Notes under the pieces: model-generated
What the model was told of the DNA's origin: nothing
The model's input: the letters and a program-made list of their open reading frames with translations, nothing else
The model's database searches: none
Shown here: positions 8,742 to 16,886 of the stretch, one piece after another
Position numbering within the stretch: position 1 is the stretch's first letter
Layout of the letters: each line of letters starts with the position of its first letter
DNA from: Spirosoma lacussanchae
Lineage (GTDB): Bacteria; Bacteroidota; Bacteroidia; Cytophagales; Spirosomataceae
Assembly (NCBI RefSeq): GCF_005870035.1
Contig: NZ_SWJG01000001.1
Location: 979,639-1,043,638 of the forward strand
Length of the DNA: 64,000 bases
Direction: 5' to 3'
Translations under genes and position numbers: made by a program

Positions 8742-9113
8742 ATGAAAGGAATCTACTGCGTTCTGCTGTTAACGCTCTCCAATGTATTCATGACCCTGGC
8801 CTGGTATGGCCACCTTCAACTCAAGCAATATCCGATGCTGGCCAAGCTGTCGCTGTTCGGTATCATTATGCTGAGCTGGGGACTCGCTTTCTTCGAGTAC
8901 ATTTTTCAGGTACCCGCCAACCGGATCGGTTCCAATGAAATGGGCGGGCCTTTCTCCCTGTTCGAGCTGAAAACCATTCAGGAAGCCGTATCGCTGATCG
9001 TGTTTACGATCATTACGGTATACTTTTTCAAAACCGACAAGCTGGCCTGGAATCACCTGGTTGGATTCGCCTTCATTGTGCTGGCCGTATTTTTTATCTT
9101 CAAGAAATGGTAA
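8742..9113 (+). CDS. DUF486 (DMT superfamily) membrane protein
   Basis: A 123-residue integral membrane protein with four predicted helices, beginning MKGIYCVLLLTLSNVFMTLAWYGHL, typical of DUF486 proteins related to the drug/metabolite transporter superfamily. The transported compound is unknown. It starts 22 bases after the subtilase stop and is convergent with hldD, separated by 15 bases. Confidence 0.8.
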   Translation: MKGIYCVLLLTLSNVFMTLAWYGHLQLKQYPMLAKLSLFGIIMLSWGLAFFEYIFQVPANRIGSNEMGGPFSLFELKTIQEAVSLIVFTIITVYFFKTDKLAWNHLVGFAFIVLAVFFIFKKW

Positions 9114-9128
9114 GTCGGGGCTGGCGGC

Positions 9129-10094
9129 TCAGAGGTACTTATCGGCCTTGAGGTAATTGGTCACGTAATCGGTAATGCCATCTTCCAGCGAGGTGAAAGG
9201 GCGTTCGTAGCCGATGGAGCGGATTTTGGCCATGTTGGCCTGGGTATAATACTGATATTTATCGCGGATATCGGCCGGGGTATCCACAAAATCGATCTTG
9301 GGTTCGAGGCCCAAGGCCCGGAAGGTGTTGACCGCCAGATCGCGGAACGTGCGGGCTTTGCCACTGCCCAGGTTGTAGATACCTGAGTTGCGCCGGTGGT
9401 GCATCAGGAAGGAGCAAACATCCACCACATCTTTCACATAAACGAAGTCGCGCATCTGCTCGCCGTCGGCAAAGTCAGGGTTGTGCGACCGGAATAGCTT
9501 CATGTGGCCCGACTGGCAAATCTGGCGGTAGGCGTGAAAGATAACCGAGGCCATCCGGTCTTTGTGGTACTCGTTGGGTCCGTATACGTTAAAAAACTTC
9601 AGGCCGGCCCAGAAAAACGGCTTTCGTTCCTGTTCCAGCGCCCAGTTGTCGAACTCGTTTTTCGAGTCGCCGTACGGATTGAGCGGCTTGAGTTGCGGAA
9701 TCAGGGATTCGTTATCATCGTAGCCCAACTCCCCTAAACCATAGGTAGCCGCCGACGAAGCATAGACGAGCGGAATCTGATACTGGATGCAGCGGTGCCA
9801 GATCTGTTTGGAATATTCTACGTTGAGGTGCTCAAATATCTGCCGGTCAAACTCGGTCGTATCGGTGCGGGCGCCTATGTGAAAGATGAATTCAACCTCG
9901 TGATAATTCTGGTCGAGCCAATCAAAAAAGACCTCCCGATCTACCCGTTCCTGAATACGTTTATTGGCGAGGTTTGGCGCTTTACGGGGGTTGGAAAAGT
10001 CATCTACGGCGATGATAAAATTGAAATTTTCCTGATTTAGTTTGTCAATCAAACAGCTCCCTATAAAACCAGCGGCCCCCGTAACAATAATCAT
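9129..10094 (-). CDS. hldD: ADP-glyceromanno-heptose 6-epimerase
   Basis: A 321-residue short-chain dehydrogenase-fold epimerase that converts ADP-D-glycero- to ADP-L-glycero-manno-heptose for the LPS inner core. It shows the Rossmann motif GAAGFIGSCL at residues 6-15, the family-specific DDFSNPRKAPNL stretch, and the YxxxK catalytic pair in NPYGDSKNEFD. Length is normal for HldD/RfaD. Together with lpxB nearby it indicates a conventional LPS pathway. Cytosolic. Confidence 0.9.
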   Translation of the reverse strand: MIIVTGAAGFIGSCLIDKLNQENFNFIIAVDDFSNPRKAPNLANKRIQERVDREVFFDWLDQNYHEVEFIFHIGARTDTTEFDRQIFEHLNVEYSKQIWHRCIQYQIPLVYASSAATYGLGELGYDDNESLIPQLKPLNPYGDSKNEFDNWALEQERKPFFWAGLKFFNVYGPNEYHKDRMASVIFHAYRQICQSGHMKLFRSHNPDFADGEQMRDFVYVKDVVDVCSFLMHHRRNSGIYNLGSGKARTFRDLAVNTFRALGLEPKIDFVDTPADIRDKYQYYTQANMAKIRSIGYERPFTSLEDGITDYVTNYLKADKYL

Positions 10095-10311
10095 AAATGT
10101 ATGTCCGTAAACGTGTTCGTATCGATAAGTCGATAATAATCAGGATAAACAAGGCAAAGTAGGGTGTAAAGATACTGGTTTTAGGCCGAAGAAAGGAATA
10201 GCGTTTTTGATGATAAAATTGTATTTATTGAAGTTGATGCTACCCGCATGGTACTGCCGGGTACTGACTCTGTGGATTGACCCCCGGCTTTTATAGCGGC
10301 TCATCAATGCG

Positions 10312-10319
10312 TATCTTTG
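10312..10319 (+). promoter_or_regulatory. -7 promoter element for queD-lpxB
   Basis: TATCTTTG, an exact TAnnTTTG match, 52 bases upstream of the queD ATG at 10372. Confidence 0.55.
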
Positions 10320-10371
10320 TGCACTTTTTTTCACCGGCGTTTCTGGCAACCGCCTTATCTAAACCAGAAAA

Positions 10372-10788
10372 ATGGTCTATATAAACAGAATTGAACATTT
10401 CAATGCCGCCCATCGGCTGTACAACCCGGCCTGGTCGGAAGAGCGCAACAAAGAGGTGTTTGGCCCCTGCGCGAATATGAACTGGCATGGGCATAATTTT
10501 GAGCTGATTGTCACGGTAAAAGGAGAGCCCAATCCGGATACGGGTTTCGTGATCGATCTGAAAGTCCTCGGCGATATCATCAAGCGGGAGGTGATCGAGA
10601 AAGTGGACCACAAAAACCTGAACCTTGATGTCGATTTCATGCAGGGAAAAATGGCCAGCTGCGAAATTTTTGTCATGGAGATCTGGAAAATTCTCGAGCG
10701 CGCGCTGGCGCCCGTTACCGAAGCCCATCTGCACCAGCTGCGTCTCTACGAAACACCCAAAAACTTCGTTGATTACTTTGGCGAATAG
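10372..10788 (+). CDS. queD: 6-carboxytetrahydropterin synthase / PTPS family
   Basis: A 138-residue member of the 6-pyruvoyl-tetrahydropterin synthase fold. Zinc ligands are visible: His in FNAAHRL near residue 14 and the HGHN pair near residue 41, with the catalytic Cys in GPCANMNWHGHN. QueD turns dihydroneopterin triphosphate into 6-carboxytetrahydropterin, the first committed step to queuosine. Other queuosine genes are absent here, so a general pterin role cannot be excluded. The next gene, lpxB, begins 50 bases downstream on the same strand. Confidence 0.85.
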   Translation: MVYINRIEHFNAAHRLYNPAWSEERNKEVFGPCANMNWHGHNFELIVTVKGEPNPDTGFVIDLKVLGDIIKREVIEKVDHKNLNLDVDFMQGKMASCEIFVMEIWKILERALAPVTEAHLHQLRLYETPKNFVDYFGE

Positions 10789-10838
10789 CCTTTATCATCA
10801 GGCAATGCCTGTCTCCATCTGACTGTCAAAAACCACCG

Positions 10839-11945
10839 ATGACGTATTACCTGATAGCCGGCGAACGGTCGGGCGACCTGCACGGAGCGAACCTGATCCG
10901 GGCCATCCGGCAGTATGATCCGGAAGCCCGTTGCCGCGGCTATGGGGGTGAACAGATGGAAGCCGCCGGGGCCGTGCTGGTCCGGCATTACCGCGAGATG
11001 GCGTTTATGGGCTTTCTGGAGGTGGCCAAAAATCTGGGCACGATCCGGCGCATCATGCGTGAGTGTGAGGCAGACCTGCTCGCCAACCGGCCCGATGTGC
11101 TGATTCTGATTGATTACGGCGGATTCAACCTGCGCATGGCCCATTTCGCCAAACGCCACGGCATTCGGGTGTTCTATTACATATCGCCCAAGGTATGGGC
11201 CTGGAATCCACGCCGGGCGCTCAAGATCAAAGCCAGTGTTGATCGGTTGTTTACCATTTTTCCCTTCGAGACCGAGTTTTTTGCCCAGTATGATTACGAG
11301 GTCGAGTACGTGGGTAACCCATTGCTCGACGCGCTCCGAGCGTTCCGGCCCGATCCGACGTTTGCCGGCAGGCTGGCGCTCGACGGGCGGCCCGTAGTGG
11401 CGCTGTTGCCCGGTAGCCGGCGGCAGGAAATCAAAGGGATGTTACCGGTTATGCTGGCGGCAACCCGGTCGTTTACGGACTATCAGTTCGTGGTCGGAAC
11501 GGTCAGCAACCTGCCCGACGATCTGTATAATACATACATGGCCGACTACCCGGCCGTACTGCGGGTGAGCGATGCGGCCTACGACCTGCTGCATCTGGCG
11601 TCGGCTGCACTCGTTACGTCCGGTACGGCCACGCTCGAAACCGCCCTGCTCAACGTACCCGAAGTGGTGCTCTACAAAACGCCACGCTGGTGGTACGAGA
11701 TCGGCAAGCGTATTCTGGCGGTGCCGTTTCTGTCGCTGGTAAATCTGATTGCCGGTCGGGAAGTAGTTCGGGAGTTGATTCACGACTGCACACCGGAGCG
11801 GGTCACGGCCGAGTTGCGGGCTATTTTGCCGGGCGGCAACCGGCGGGAGGAAGTCCTGACGGGATACGCTGAGGTAGCGCAGAAAATGGGCGAGCCCGGT
11901 GGGTCGGAGCGGGCGGGCAAACGCATGGTCGAGCTGATGCGCTAG
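10839..11945 (+). CDS. lpxB: Lipid-A-disaccharide synthase
   Basis: A 368-residue GT19 glycosyltransferase that joins UDP-diacylglucosamine and lipid X into the lipid A disaccharide at the cytosolic face of the inner membrane. Hallmarks: GERSGDLHGANLI near the N-terminus, the YYISPKVWAWNPRR motif near residue 115, and the GTATLE sugar-nucleotide-binding segment near residue 265. Normal length. Its TAG shares CTAG with the TAG of the convergent acyltransferase gene, so the two genes overlap by four bases at their ends. Confidence 0.92.
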   Translation: MTYYLIAGERSGDLHGANLIRAIRQYDPEARCRGYGGEQMEAAGAVLVRHYREMAFMGFLEVAKNLGTIRRIMRECEADLLANRPDVLILIDYGGFNLRMAHFAKRHGIRVFYYISPKVWAWNPRRALKIKASVDRLFTIFPFETEFFAQYDYEVEYVGNPLLDALRAFRPDPTFAGRLALDGRPVVALLPGSRRQEIKGMLPVMLAATRSFTDYQFVVGTVSNLPDDLYNTYMADYPAVLRVSDAAYDLLHLASAALVTSGTATLETALLNVPEVVLYKTPRWWYEIGKRILAVPFLSLVNLIAGREVVRELIHDCTPERVTAELRAILPGGNRREEVLTGYAEVAQKMGEPGGSERAGKRMVELMR

Positions 11946-12514
11946 TTCTTTTCGATGATGCCCGTACGCTCCCAGTTGCGGAGCCAGTCTTTCTTGACGC
12001 CCTGAACCTGCGAAAAAAACTGGTAAAACGGCAGCATATCGCGTTCGTAATCGCCGGTCACGTAGAGCGGTTCGCTGAGCAGAACGAGCTTGCGGGGCCA
12101 GTCGAAGCCAACCAGAATAAGCGGAACCCCGGCCTTGAGCGCAATGTAGTAGAAGCCGGTCTTGAGCCGCGAAACGTTACTTCGGGTTCCTTCCGGCGCA
12201 ATGCAGATGTGAAGTTCGTCGCTTTCCCGGAAGAGACTGGCGGTGGCGTCGACCATATTGTTCGACTTGTCTCGGTAAACGGGTTTGCCACCCAGCGCCC
12301 GGAACAGCCACCCGGCATACCAGGTAAACAGCGAGCTTTTGGCCAGATACTGAATCCAGATGTGAATGGTGGGCCGAATACCAAGGCCAATCGGGAAATC
12401 CCAGTTAGTCGAATGAGGGGCTACTACCCAGATCCCTTTCGGCACTGTTGGAACCGGCCCGACAATACGCCAGCCCCATATTTTAAATAACCAACGGGCT
12501 AGTGCGCCAAGCAT
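11942..12514 (-). CDS. 1-acylglycerol-3-phosphate acyltransferase family protein (PlsC-like)
   Basis: A 190-residue membrane-associated acyltransferase. The HX4D catalytic motif is HSTNWD (His34, Asp39) and the substrate-binding motif is PEGTRS near residue 108. One hydrophobic N-terminal segment anchors it. It belongs to the small PlsC-like group that acylates glycerolipids; the exact acceptor is unknown. ATG 12514 was chosen because upstream in-frame codons fall inside the inverted repeat at 12525-12608. A T-rich tract lies directly in front of this ATG, suggesting attenuation of read-through from the small gene upstream. Confidence 0.85.
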   Translation of the reverse strand: MLGALARWLFKIWGWRIVGPVPTVPKGIWVVAPHSTNWDFPIGLGIRPTIHIWIQYLAKSSLFTWYAGWLFRALGGKPVYRDKSNNMVDATASLFRESDELHICIAPEGTRSNVSRLKTGFYYIALKAGVPLILVGFDWPRKLVLLSEPLYVTGDYERDMLPFYQFFSQVQGVKKDWLRNWERTGIIEKN

Positions 12515-12524
12515 AATAAAAAGA

Positions 12525-12608
12525 CGTGAACAGCTAGTCGTGAACAGATACGGGTATACACTCAACCGAAGCTGAAGAGCCTGACCAATACCTGTTCACG
12601 ACTAGTTG
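12525..12608 (-). promoter_or_regulatory. Attenuator-like alternative hairpins in front of plsC-type gene
   Basis: On the minus strand a left arm (complement of 12592-12608) can pair with a downstream arm (complement of 12531-12547): 14 bp perfect, 17 bp with one mismatch, about 44 bases between. The nine bases CTGTTCACG occur twice in tandem in the right half (complement of 12539-12547 and of 12525-12533), so the left arm has two competing partners. The second copy is followed by TCTTTTTATT and then the ATG at 12514. This is how attenuators look, but it could also simply be the terminator of the small gene upstream. Confidence 0.45.
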
Positions 12609-12610
12609 AA

Positions 12611-12712
12611 CTAGTACTTCCGGTCTTTGCGCTCTAACCAACGGCCGGTCATGAAAGAAGCCGCCAGCAGAACAACGTAGAACAGAATAGTTAGTGGGGT
12701 TGAAAGATCCAT
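12611..12712 (-). CDS. 33-residue single-helix membrane peptide
   Basis: A complete ATG-to-TAG reading frame of 33 codons that is too short for most gene callers. The product has the polar start MDLSTP, one membrane helix (about residues 7-22) and a basic tail GRWLERKDRKY, giving an N-out/C-in prediction. An exact -7 box (TACTTTTG at 12738-12745, minus) lies 25 bases upstream of the ATG. A similar peptide is encoded at 39794 (shared P-LTI, A-SF and GRWL-x-R) with different codons, which supports real coding. Function unknown. It lies between hisB and the plsC-type gene, all on the minus strand. Confidence 0.6.
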   Translation of the reverse strand: MDLSTPLTILFYVVLLAASFMTGRWLERKDRKY

Positions 12713-12737
12713 GTCTGTATTCAGTTGAATTCGGGTG

Positions 12738-12745
12738 CAAAAGTA
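12738..12745 (-). promoter_or_regulatory. -7 promoter element for the 33-residue peptide gene
   Basis: TACTTTTG on the minus strand matches TAnnTTTG exactly; a TTTAG that could serve as -33 lies about 19 bases further upstream. The ATG is 25 bases downstream. It supports expression of the small gene independent of hisB. Confidence 0.55.
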
Positions 12746-12798
12746 CAAGAGCCAGCGGTTTAAACCTAAAGGCTCGATCTACCTTTTGGGGTAACTGC

Positions 12799-13947
12799 TT
12801 ATAAAACGCCTTTGGTGCTGGGCAGGTTGTCCAGCTCCTTACTATCGCGCCGAACCGCCATTTTGATGGCTTTGGCAAAGGCTTTGAAAATAGCCTCGAT
12901 TTTATGGTGCTCGTTATCGCCTTCTACCTTTACGTTGAGGTTACACAGGGCCGTATCGGAGAACGACTTGAAGAAATGGAAAAACATTTCGGTTGGCATG
13001 TCCCCAATTTTTTCGCGTTTGAAGTCGGCATCCCAAACCAGCCAGGGTCGCCCCGAAAAATCAATGGCCACCTGAGCCAGCGCTTCGTCCATGGGGAGCA
13101 GAAAGCCGTAGCGGCTAATGCCGCGCTTGTCGCCGAGGGCGCGCCGGTAGGCTTCGCCGAGGGCCAGCGCGGTGTCTTCTATCGTGTGGTGCTCATCAAT
13201 GTGCAGATCGCCTTGCACCCGTATGGTCAGATCGGCTCCGGAATGTTTGGCAACCTGATCGAGCATGTGGTCGAAGAAGCCAAGGCCCGTCTGAATATCG
13301 GCCCGGCCGCGCCCGTCGAGGTTCAACTCGACGCTGATCTGGGTCTCTTTCGTATTTCGGGCAACGGTGGCCGTGCGGTTGGGCATTCGCAGGAACGCGT
13401 AGATTTCGTCCCAGTCGCCCGTTTTGAGCGCTATCCGCTCCTGCATAGCCTCCGTCAAACCGGTAACATCGGCCATCTGGACGGTATCGAGGCCACCCGG
13501 CGGCAGAAACAGGATGGCCTGCGCCCCCAGGTTGACCGCCAGCTGCACGTCGGTAAGGCGGTCGCCAATGACGTAGCTATTAGCGAGATCGTACGAGCCG
13601 TCCATGTATTCGGTCAGCATGCCGGTACCGGGTTTACGGGTAGGGGCGTTATCCCGGGGGAAATGGCGATCGATATGGACGCCCGAAAAGTGGATGTTCT
13701 CACCGGCGAAGGTGTTCATCATCTTGGTATGGGCGGGCCAGAAGGTATCTTCCGGAAAGGCGTCGGTACCAAGCCCATCCTGGTTGGTAACCATCACCAG
13801 TTTGTAGTCGGTGTCTTCGGCAATCCGGCGCAGGGCCGATAGCACTTTGGGTATGTAATCGAGCTTGGCGAGCGAGTCGACTTGCTGGTCGGGCTGGGGT
13901 TCTACGATGAGAGTACCGTCGCGATCAATGAAAAGAATTTTCTGCAT
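12799..13947 (-). CDS. hisB: Bifunctional histidinol-phosphatase / imidazoleglycerol-phosphate dehydratase
   Basis: A 382-residue fusion catalysing two histidine-biosynthesis steps. The N-terminal HAD phosphatase (about 1-165) begins with the FIDRDGTL nucleophile motif. The C-terminal IGP dehydratase (about 185-382) has FFDHMLDQ and the metal-binding [14 protein letters not shown] and [13 protein letters not shown] segments. ATG 13947 was chosen since the HAD motif must be near the N-terminus and an exact -7 box lies 21 bases upstream. No other his genes are in the window, so hisB is separated from the rest of the pathway or from an operon elsewhere. Confidence 0.93.
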   Translation of the reverse strand: MQKILFIDRDGTLIVEPQPDQQVDSLAKLDYIPKVLSALRRIAEDTDYKLVMVTNQDGLGTDAFPEDTFWPAHTKMMNTFAGENIHFSGVHIDRHFPRDNAPTRKPGTGMLTEYMDGSYDLANSYVIGDRLTDVQLAVNLGAQAILFLPPGGLDTVQMADVTGLTEAMQERIALKTGDWDEIYAFLRMPNRTATVARNTKETQISVELNLDGRGRADIQTGLGFFDHMLDQVAKHSGADLTIRVQGDLHIDEHHTIEDTALALGEAYRRALGDKRGISRYGFLLPMDEALAQVAIDFSGRPWLVWDADFKREKIGDMPTEMFFHFFKSFSDTALCNLNVKVEGDNEHHKIEAIFKAFAKAIKMAVRRDSKELDNLPSTKGVL

Positions 13948-13967
13948 GGTAGGCGCAAATGAGCGGA

Positions 13968-13994
13968 CAAAGATACGCCCCCATCGGATTGCAA
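13968..13994 (-). promoter_or_regulatory. Promoter for hisB
   Basis: TATCTTTG on the minus strand (13968-13975), an exact -7 match, with TTG at 13992-13994 upstream; the 16-base spacer is shorter than ideal. Transcription would start a few bases before the ATG at 13947, so the leader is very short. Confidence 0.55.
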
Positions 13995-14006
13995 GTGAAA
14001 TTATGC

Positions 14007-14014
14007 TATTTTTG
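14007..14014 (+). promoter_or_regulatory. Candidate -7 element for NYN/cold-shock gene
   Basis: TATTTTTG matches TAnnTTTG and faces the gene at 14252. If used, the transcript has an unusually long leader of about 230 bases (14020-14251) with no open reading frame of note. Apart from this box, the 300 bases between hisB and 14252 hold nothing I recognise. Confidence 0.35.
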
Positions 14015-14251
14015 CCCTGTAGTTCTTTATAGCTGTACACCTCTCTTTATTAGCCAGAAAAAGTACCCGTTGTTATCTGTAGTAAGCTGCCTTATTGGTT
14101 TATCCATACGAAAGAAATAGAGACCTGCTCCGCAAAAGAAGCCAGACGAAAGACAACCCGTACACATCCTAACAGCTCGATTACAGTAATAAGAACATCA
14201 GACGTTGCCTTTTTTTACAGTTCGTACATTTCGATAAACTACGGTTAACTT

Positions 14252-15256
14252 ATGCCTGCACAATCTGGACTAACCCGAATCGGGGTTTTTTATGATGGTA
14301 ATTATTTTTTACACGTAAGCAACTACTACAACTACTCCCACGAACGACGCAGTCGCATCAGTATTTCCGGACTTCATGCCTTTATCCGACGCCAGGTAGC
14401 TGAAGAAGAAGGGGTTAACGAACGGCTTTGCCAGATTGTCGATGCTCACTATTTCCGGGGGCGGCTCAACGCACACGAAGCCAACCAGCGCGGTAATCAG
14501 CTTTTTTACGATCGCCTGTTCGACGATATCCTGATGTCGGAAGGGGTAGTAACGCACTATCTGCCGGTTAAAACCTACCAGGGGTATCGGCAGGAAAAAG
14601 GAATCGATGTATGGCTGGCGCTGGAAGCTTTCGAGCTGGCTCAGTACAAAAAATTCGATGTCGTTGTGCTGATCACTTCTGATGGCGATTACGTACCGCT
14701 GATTCGTAAACTCAACACGCTCGGCTCGCGGATCATGGTGCTGAGCTGGGATTTTGAGTTCCTGAACGAACAGGGCGAAAAGCAGGTGACCCGCACCTCG
14801 CAGGACCTGCTCGAAGAAGTATCCTATCCGGTTGGTATGCACGCGCTGATCGACGACCGCAGTCGCCGGAACGATACCGTTATCCAGAACCTGTTCGTAA
14901 AACAGCAGTCCCGGCCCGCCTTCACGGCGGCTACCGCCAATGGCAGTAACTACGACGGCGACTACCTGAACGGGAACGGGTATAACAACGCGTACCAGGT
15001 AAATGACGAACCTAACTATAACGTGGCCGACGATGTCGACGACGATCCGGAAGGCCGCAAGATCAGTACGATCCGCAGCCTGAAAACCGGCTATGGTTTT
15101 GTGAACTACCCACCCAACAACCTGTTTTTCCACTACACGAGTCTGCTGGATACGGACTTTAACGAACTGCAGGTAGACGATGAAGTGGAGTTCAGTATTG
15201 GTCATAACGCCGAGGGCAAAGACATTGCCGTAGATGTCCGGCTGCTTCGGCCGTAA
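14252..15256 (+). CDS. NYN (LabA/DUF88) domain protein fused to a cold-shock domain
   Basis: A 334-residue protein. The N-terminal NYN/PIN-like nuclease domain (about 10-190) has acidic active-site residues: Asp15 in GVFYDGNYF, Asp in KGIDVWLALEA, and the SDGDYVPL motif followed by a GSRIMVLS strand. A low-complexity Asn/Tyr/Asp-rich linker (about 220-260) leads to a C-terminal OB-fold cold-shock-like domain (about 262-334) with GYGFVNY, LFFHYTSL, VDDEVEF and GKDIAVDV, matching RNP1/RNP2. The combination suggests an RNA-binding RNase that acts on single-stranded RNA. The pabB gene follows with only two bases between stop and start. Confidence 0.85.
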   Translation: MPAQSGLTRIGVFYDGNYFLHVSNYYNYSHERRSRISISGLHAFIRRQVAEEEGVNERLCQIVDAHYFRGRLNAHEANQRGNQLFYDRLFDDILMSEGVVTHYLPVKTYQGYRQEKGIDVWLALEAFELAQYKKFDVVVLITSDGDYVPLIRKLNTLGSRIMVLSWDFEFLNEQGEKQVTRTSQDLLEEVSYPVGMHALIDDRSRRNDTVIQNLFVKQQSRPAFTAATANGSNYDGDYLNGNGYNNAYQVNDEPNYNVADDVDDDPEGRKISTIRSLKTGYGFVNYPPNNLFFHYTSLLDTDFNELQVDDEVEFSIGHNAEGKDIAVDVRLLRP

Positions 15257-15258
15257 AT

Positions 15259-16647
15259 ATGCGTGAAGCGCGGGTAACGATTACCGATGGTTCACCCCTT
15301 CAGTGGCAGGCGCTGAAGTGGGCAATGTCACAACCCAGCCCCACTGGTACCTTCGTTGCTTCACTGACCAATAACGGCATTATGTATCCCAATGACCCGT
15401 TTCCGAACCGACTGTTTGTTGGGGCGAAACGGGTTATTTCGTTTTCGGAGGCCAGCCAGGAGACGACCATAACCACCGCCGATAGCACAAGGCGTTCTGC
15501 GGGTTCCGATGTTTTCGAGGCTCTGTACGAAGCCCATCGGCAACAGGCTTCGTTTCTGGTTGGCTACTTCAGCTACGACCTCAAAAACCAGCTCGAAAAA
15601 CTGAACAGCCGCCACCCCAATCGGCTGGGTTTCCCGGATGCCTACTTTGTGGAGCCAGCCTGGGTTATCGACATAGGCCAGATCAACGGCTCATTGCAGG
15701 AGATAACGGTTCGGGGCGAGGGAGATGCGCGGGCGGTTATGGCGGCTATCCTGGCCTTTCGGACGCCGGCGAGCGAGGTTTTCCGGTCAGATGAACCAGC
15801 AGCGCCCGCCATTCAGTGTCGCGTTACGCCCGAAGCTTACCTGAATACTGTTCGGCAGATTCAGCAGCTTATCCGCGATGGGGATGTGTACGAACTTAAT
15901 TACTGCATTGAGTTCTTTTTGGAAAAGGCCCGGCTGGACCCGCTGCGTACATACCAGGCGCTAACCGAGCGGTCGCCGATGCCGTTCTCGTCGTTTCTCA
16001 GGCTTGACAACCGGTATGTGCTGGGAGCCTCGCCCGAACGGTTTCTCAAAAAAACAGGCTCCCGTATTCTGTCACAACCCATCAAAGGCACCATCCGGCG
16101 CGGGCAAACGACCGACGAAGATGCCGAGTTGCGGAGCCAGCTTTTTCAGTCGGAAAAAGAGCGGGCCGAAAACCTGATGATTGTCGATCTGGTACGGAAC
16201 GACCTGGCCCGAAGTGCCGAAACTGGCTCGGTACGAGTAGACGAGTTGTTCGGAATCTATGGCTTCCGGCAGGTGTACCAGATGATCTCAACGGTATCGG
16301 CCACGCTACGGAACGATGTGTCATGGGCGGATAGTATCCGCAATGCCTTCCCGATGGGTAGTATGACGGGAGCGCCTAAAATCCGGGCTATGGAACGGAT
16401 CGATCAGCTGGAGGCCAGTCGGCGGGGCGTATACTCGGGGGCGATCGGCTACATTACCCCCGACGGTGATTTCGACTTCAACGTAGTGATTCGCTCATTA
16501 CTGTACGATGCCGAGCAGCGGTATGCATCGTTTTCGGTAGGGAGCGCCATTACTTACGACGCTGACCCCGACCAGGAGTGGGCCGAATGTCTGCTCAAAG
16601 CCAGCGCTATTCGGGAGGTGCTGGAGCAGACCGCCCTGGCTGGCTGA
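15259..16647 (+). CDS. pabB: Aminodeoxychorismate synthase component I
   Basis: A 462-residue chorismate-binding enzyme that makes 4-amino-4-deoxychorismate for folate. The SQPIKGTIRRG motif contains the Lys characteristic of PabB rather than the Ala of anthranilate synthase TrpE. The conserved MTGAPKIRAME and GDFDFNVVIRS segments complete the C-terminal domain. No pabA or pabC is adjacent. It begins two bases after the NYN gene stop and is translationally coupled to it, a pairing without an obvious metabolic reason. Confidence 0.9.
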   Translation: MREARVTITDGSPLQWQALKWAMSQPSPTGTFVASLTNNGIMYPNDPFPNRLFVGAKRVISFSEASQETTITTADSTRRSAGSDVFEALYEAHRQQASFLVGYFSYDLKNQLEKLNSRHPNRLGFPDAYFVEPAWVIDIGQINGSLQEITVRGEGDARAVMAAILAFRTPASEVFRSDEPAAPAIQCRVTPEAYLNTVRQIQQLIRDGDVYELNYCIEFFLEKARLDPLRTYQALTERSPMPFSSFLRLDNRYVLGASPERFLKKTGSRILSQPIKGTIRRGQTTDEDAELRSQLFQSEKERAENLMIVDLVRNDLARSAETGSVRVDELFGIYGFRQVYQMISTVSATLRNDVSWADSIRNAFPMGSMTGAPKIRAMERIDQLEASRRGVYSGAIGYITPDGDFDFNVVIRSLLYDAEQRYASFSVGSAITYDADPDQEWAECLLKASAIREVLEQTALAG

Positions 16648-16886
16648 GCGAGGGCGCTGGCGGTTCAATAATCTTTTGCCAGATCGGTATGGAATTTCTG
16701 TCGGAATCGACTCACCAGAGGTAAGTCGCGCGGTCATTTGCTGGTTTACAGGCTCCAGAGGGCGGTATCTGCCGCTTACGAAATAAACTACTATATTTTT
16801 AGTTAAAAATCGTTAAGCCTGTAACCAGGGTAAAGATTGTACGCGTAGCTTTACTATTGGTTACACCTTTCCTAAATCCAAACCGT

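Noticed and set aside
10140..10349. Minus-strand open frame of 69 codons between hldD and queD
   Set aside because: It runs over the queD promoter and has an improbable composition.
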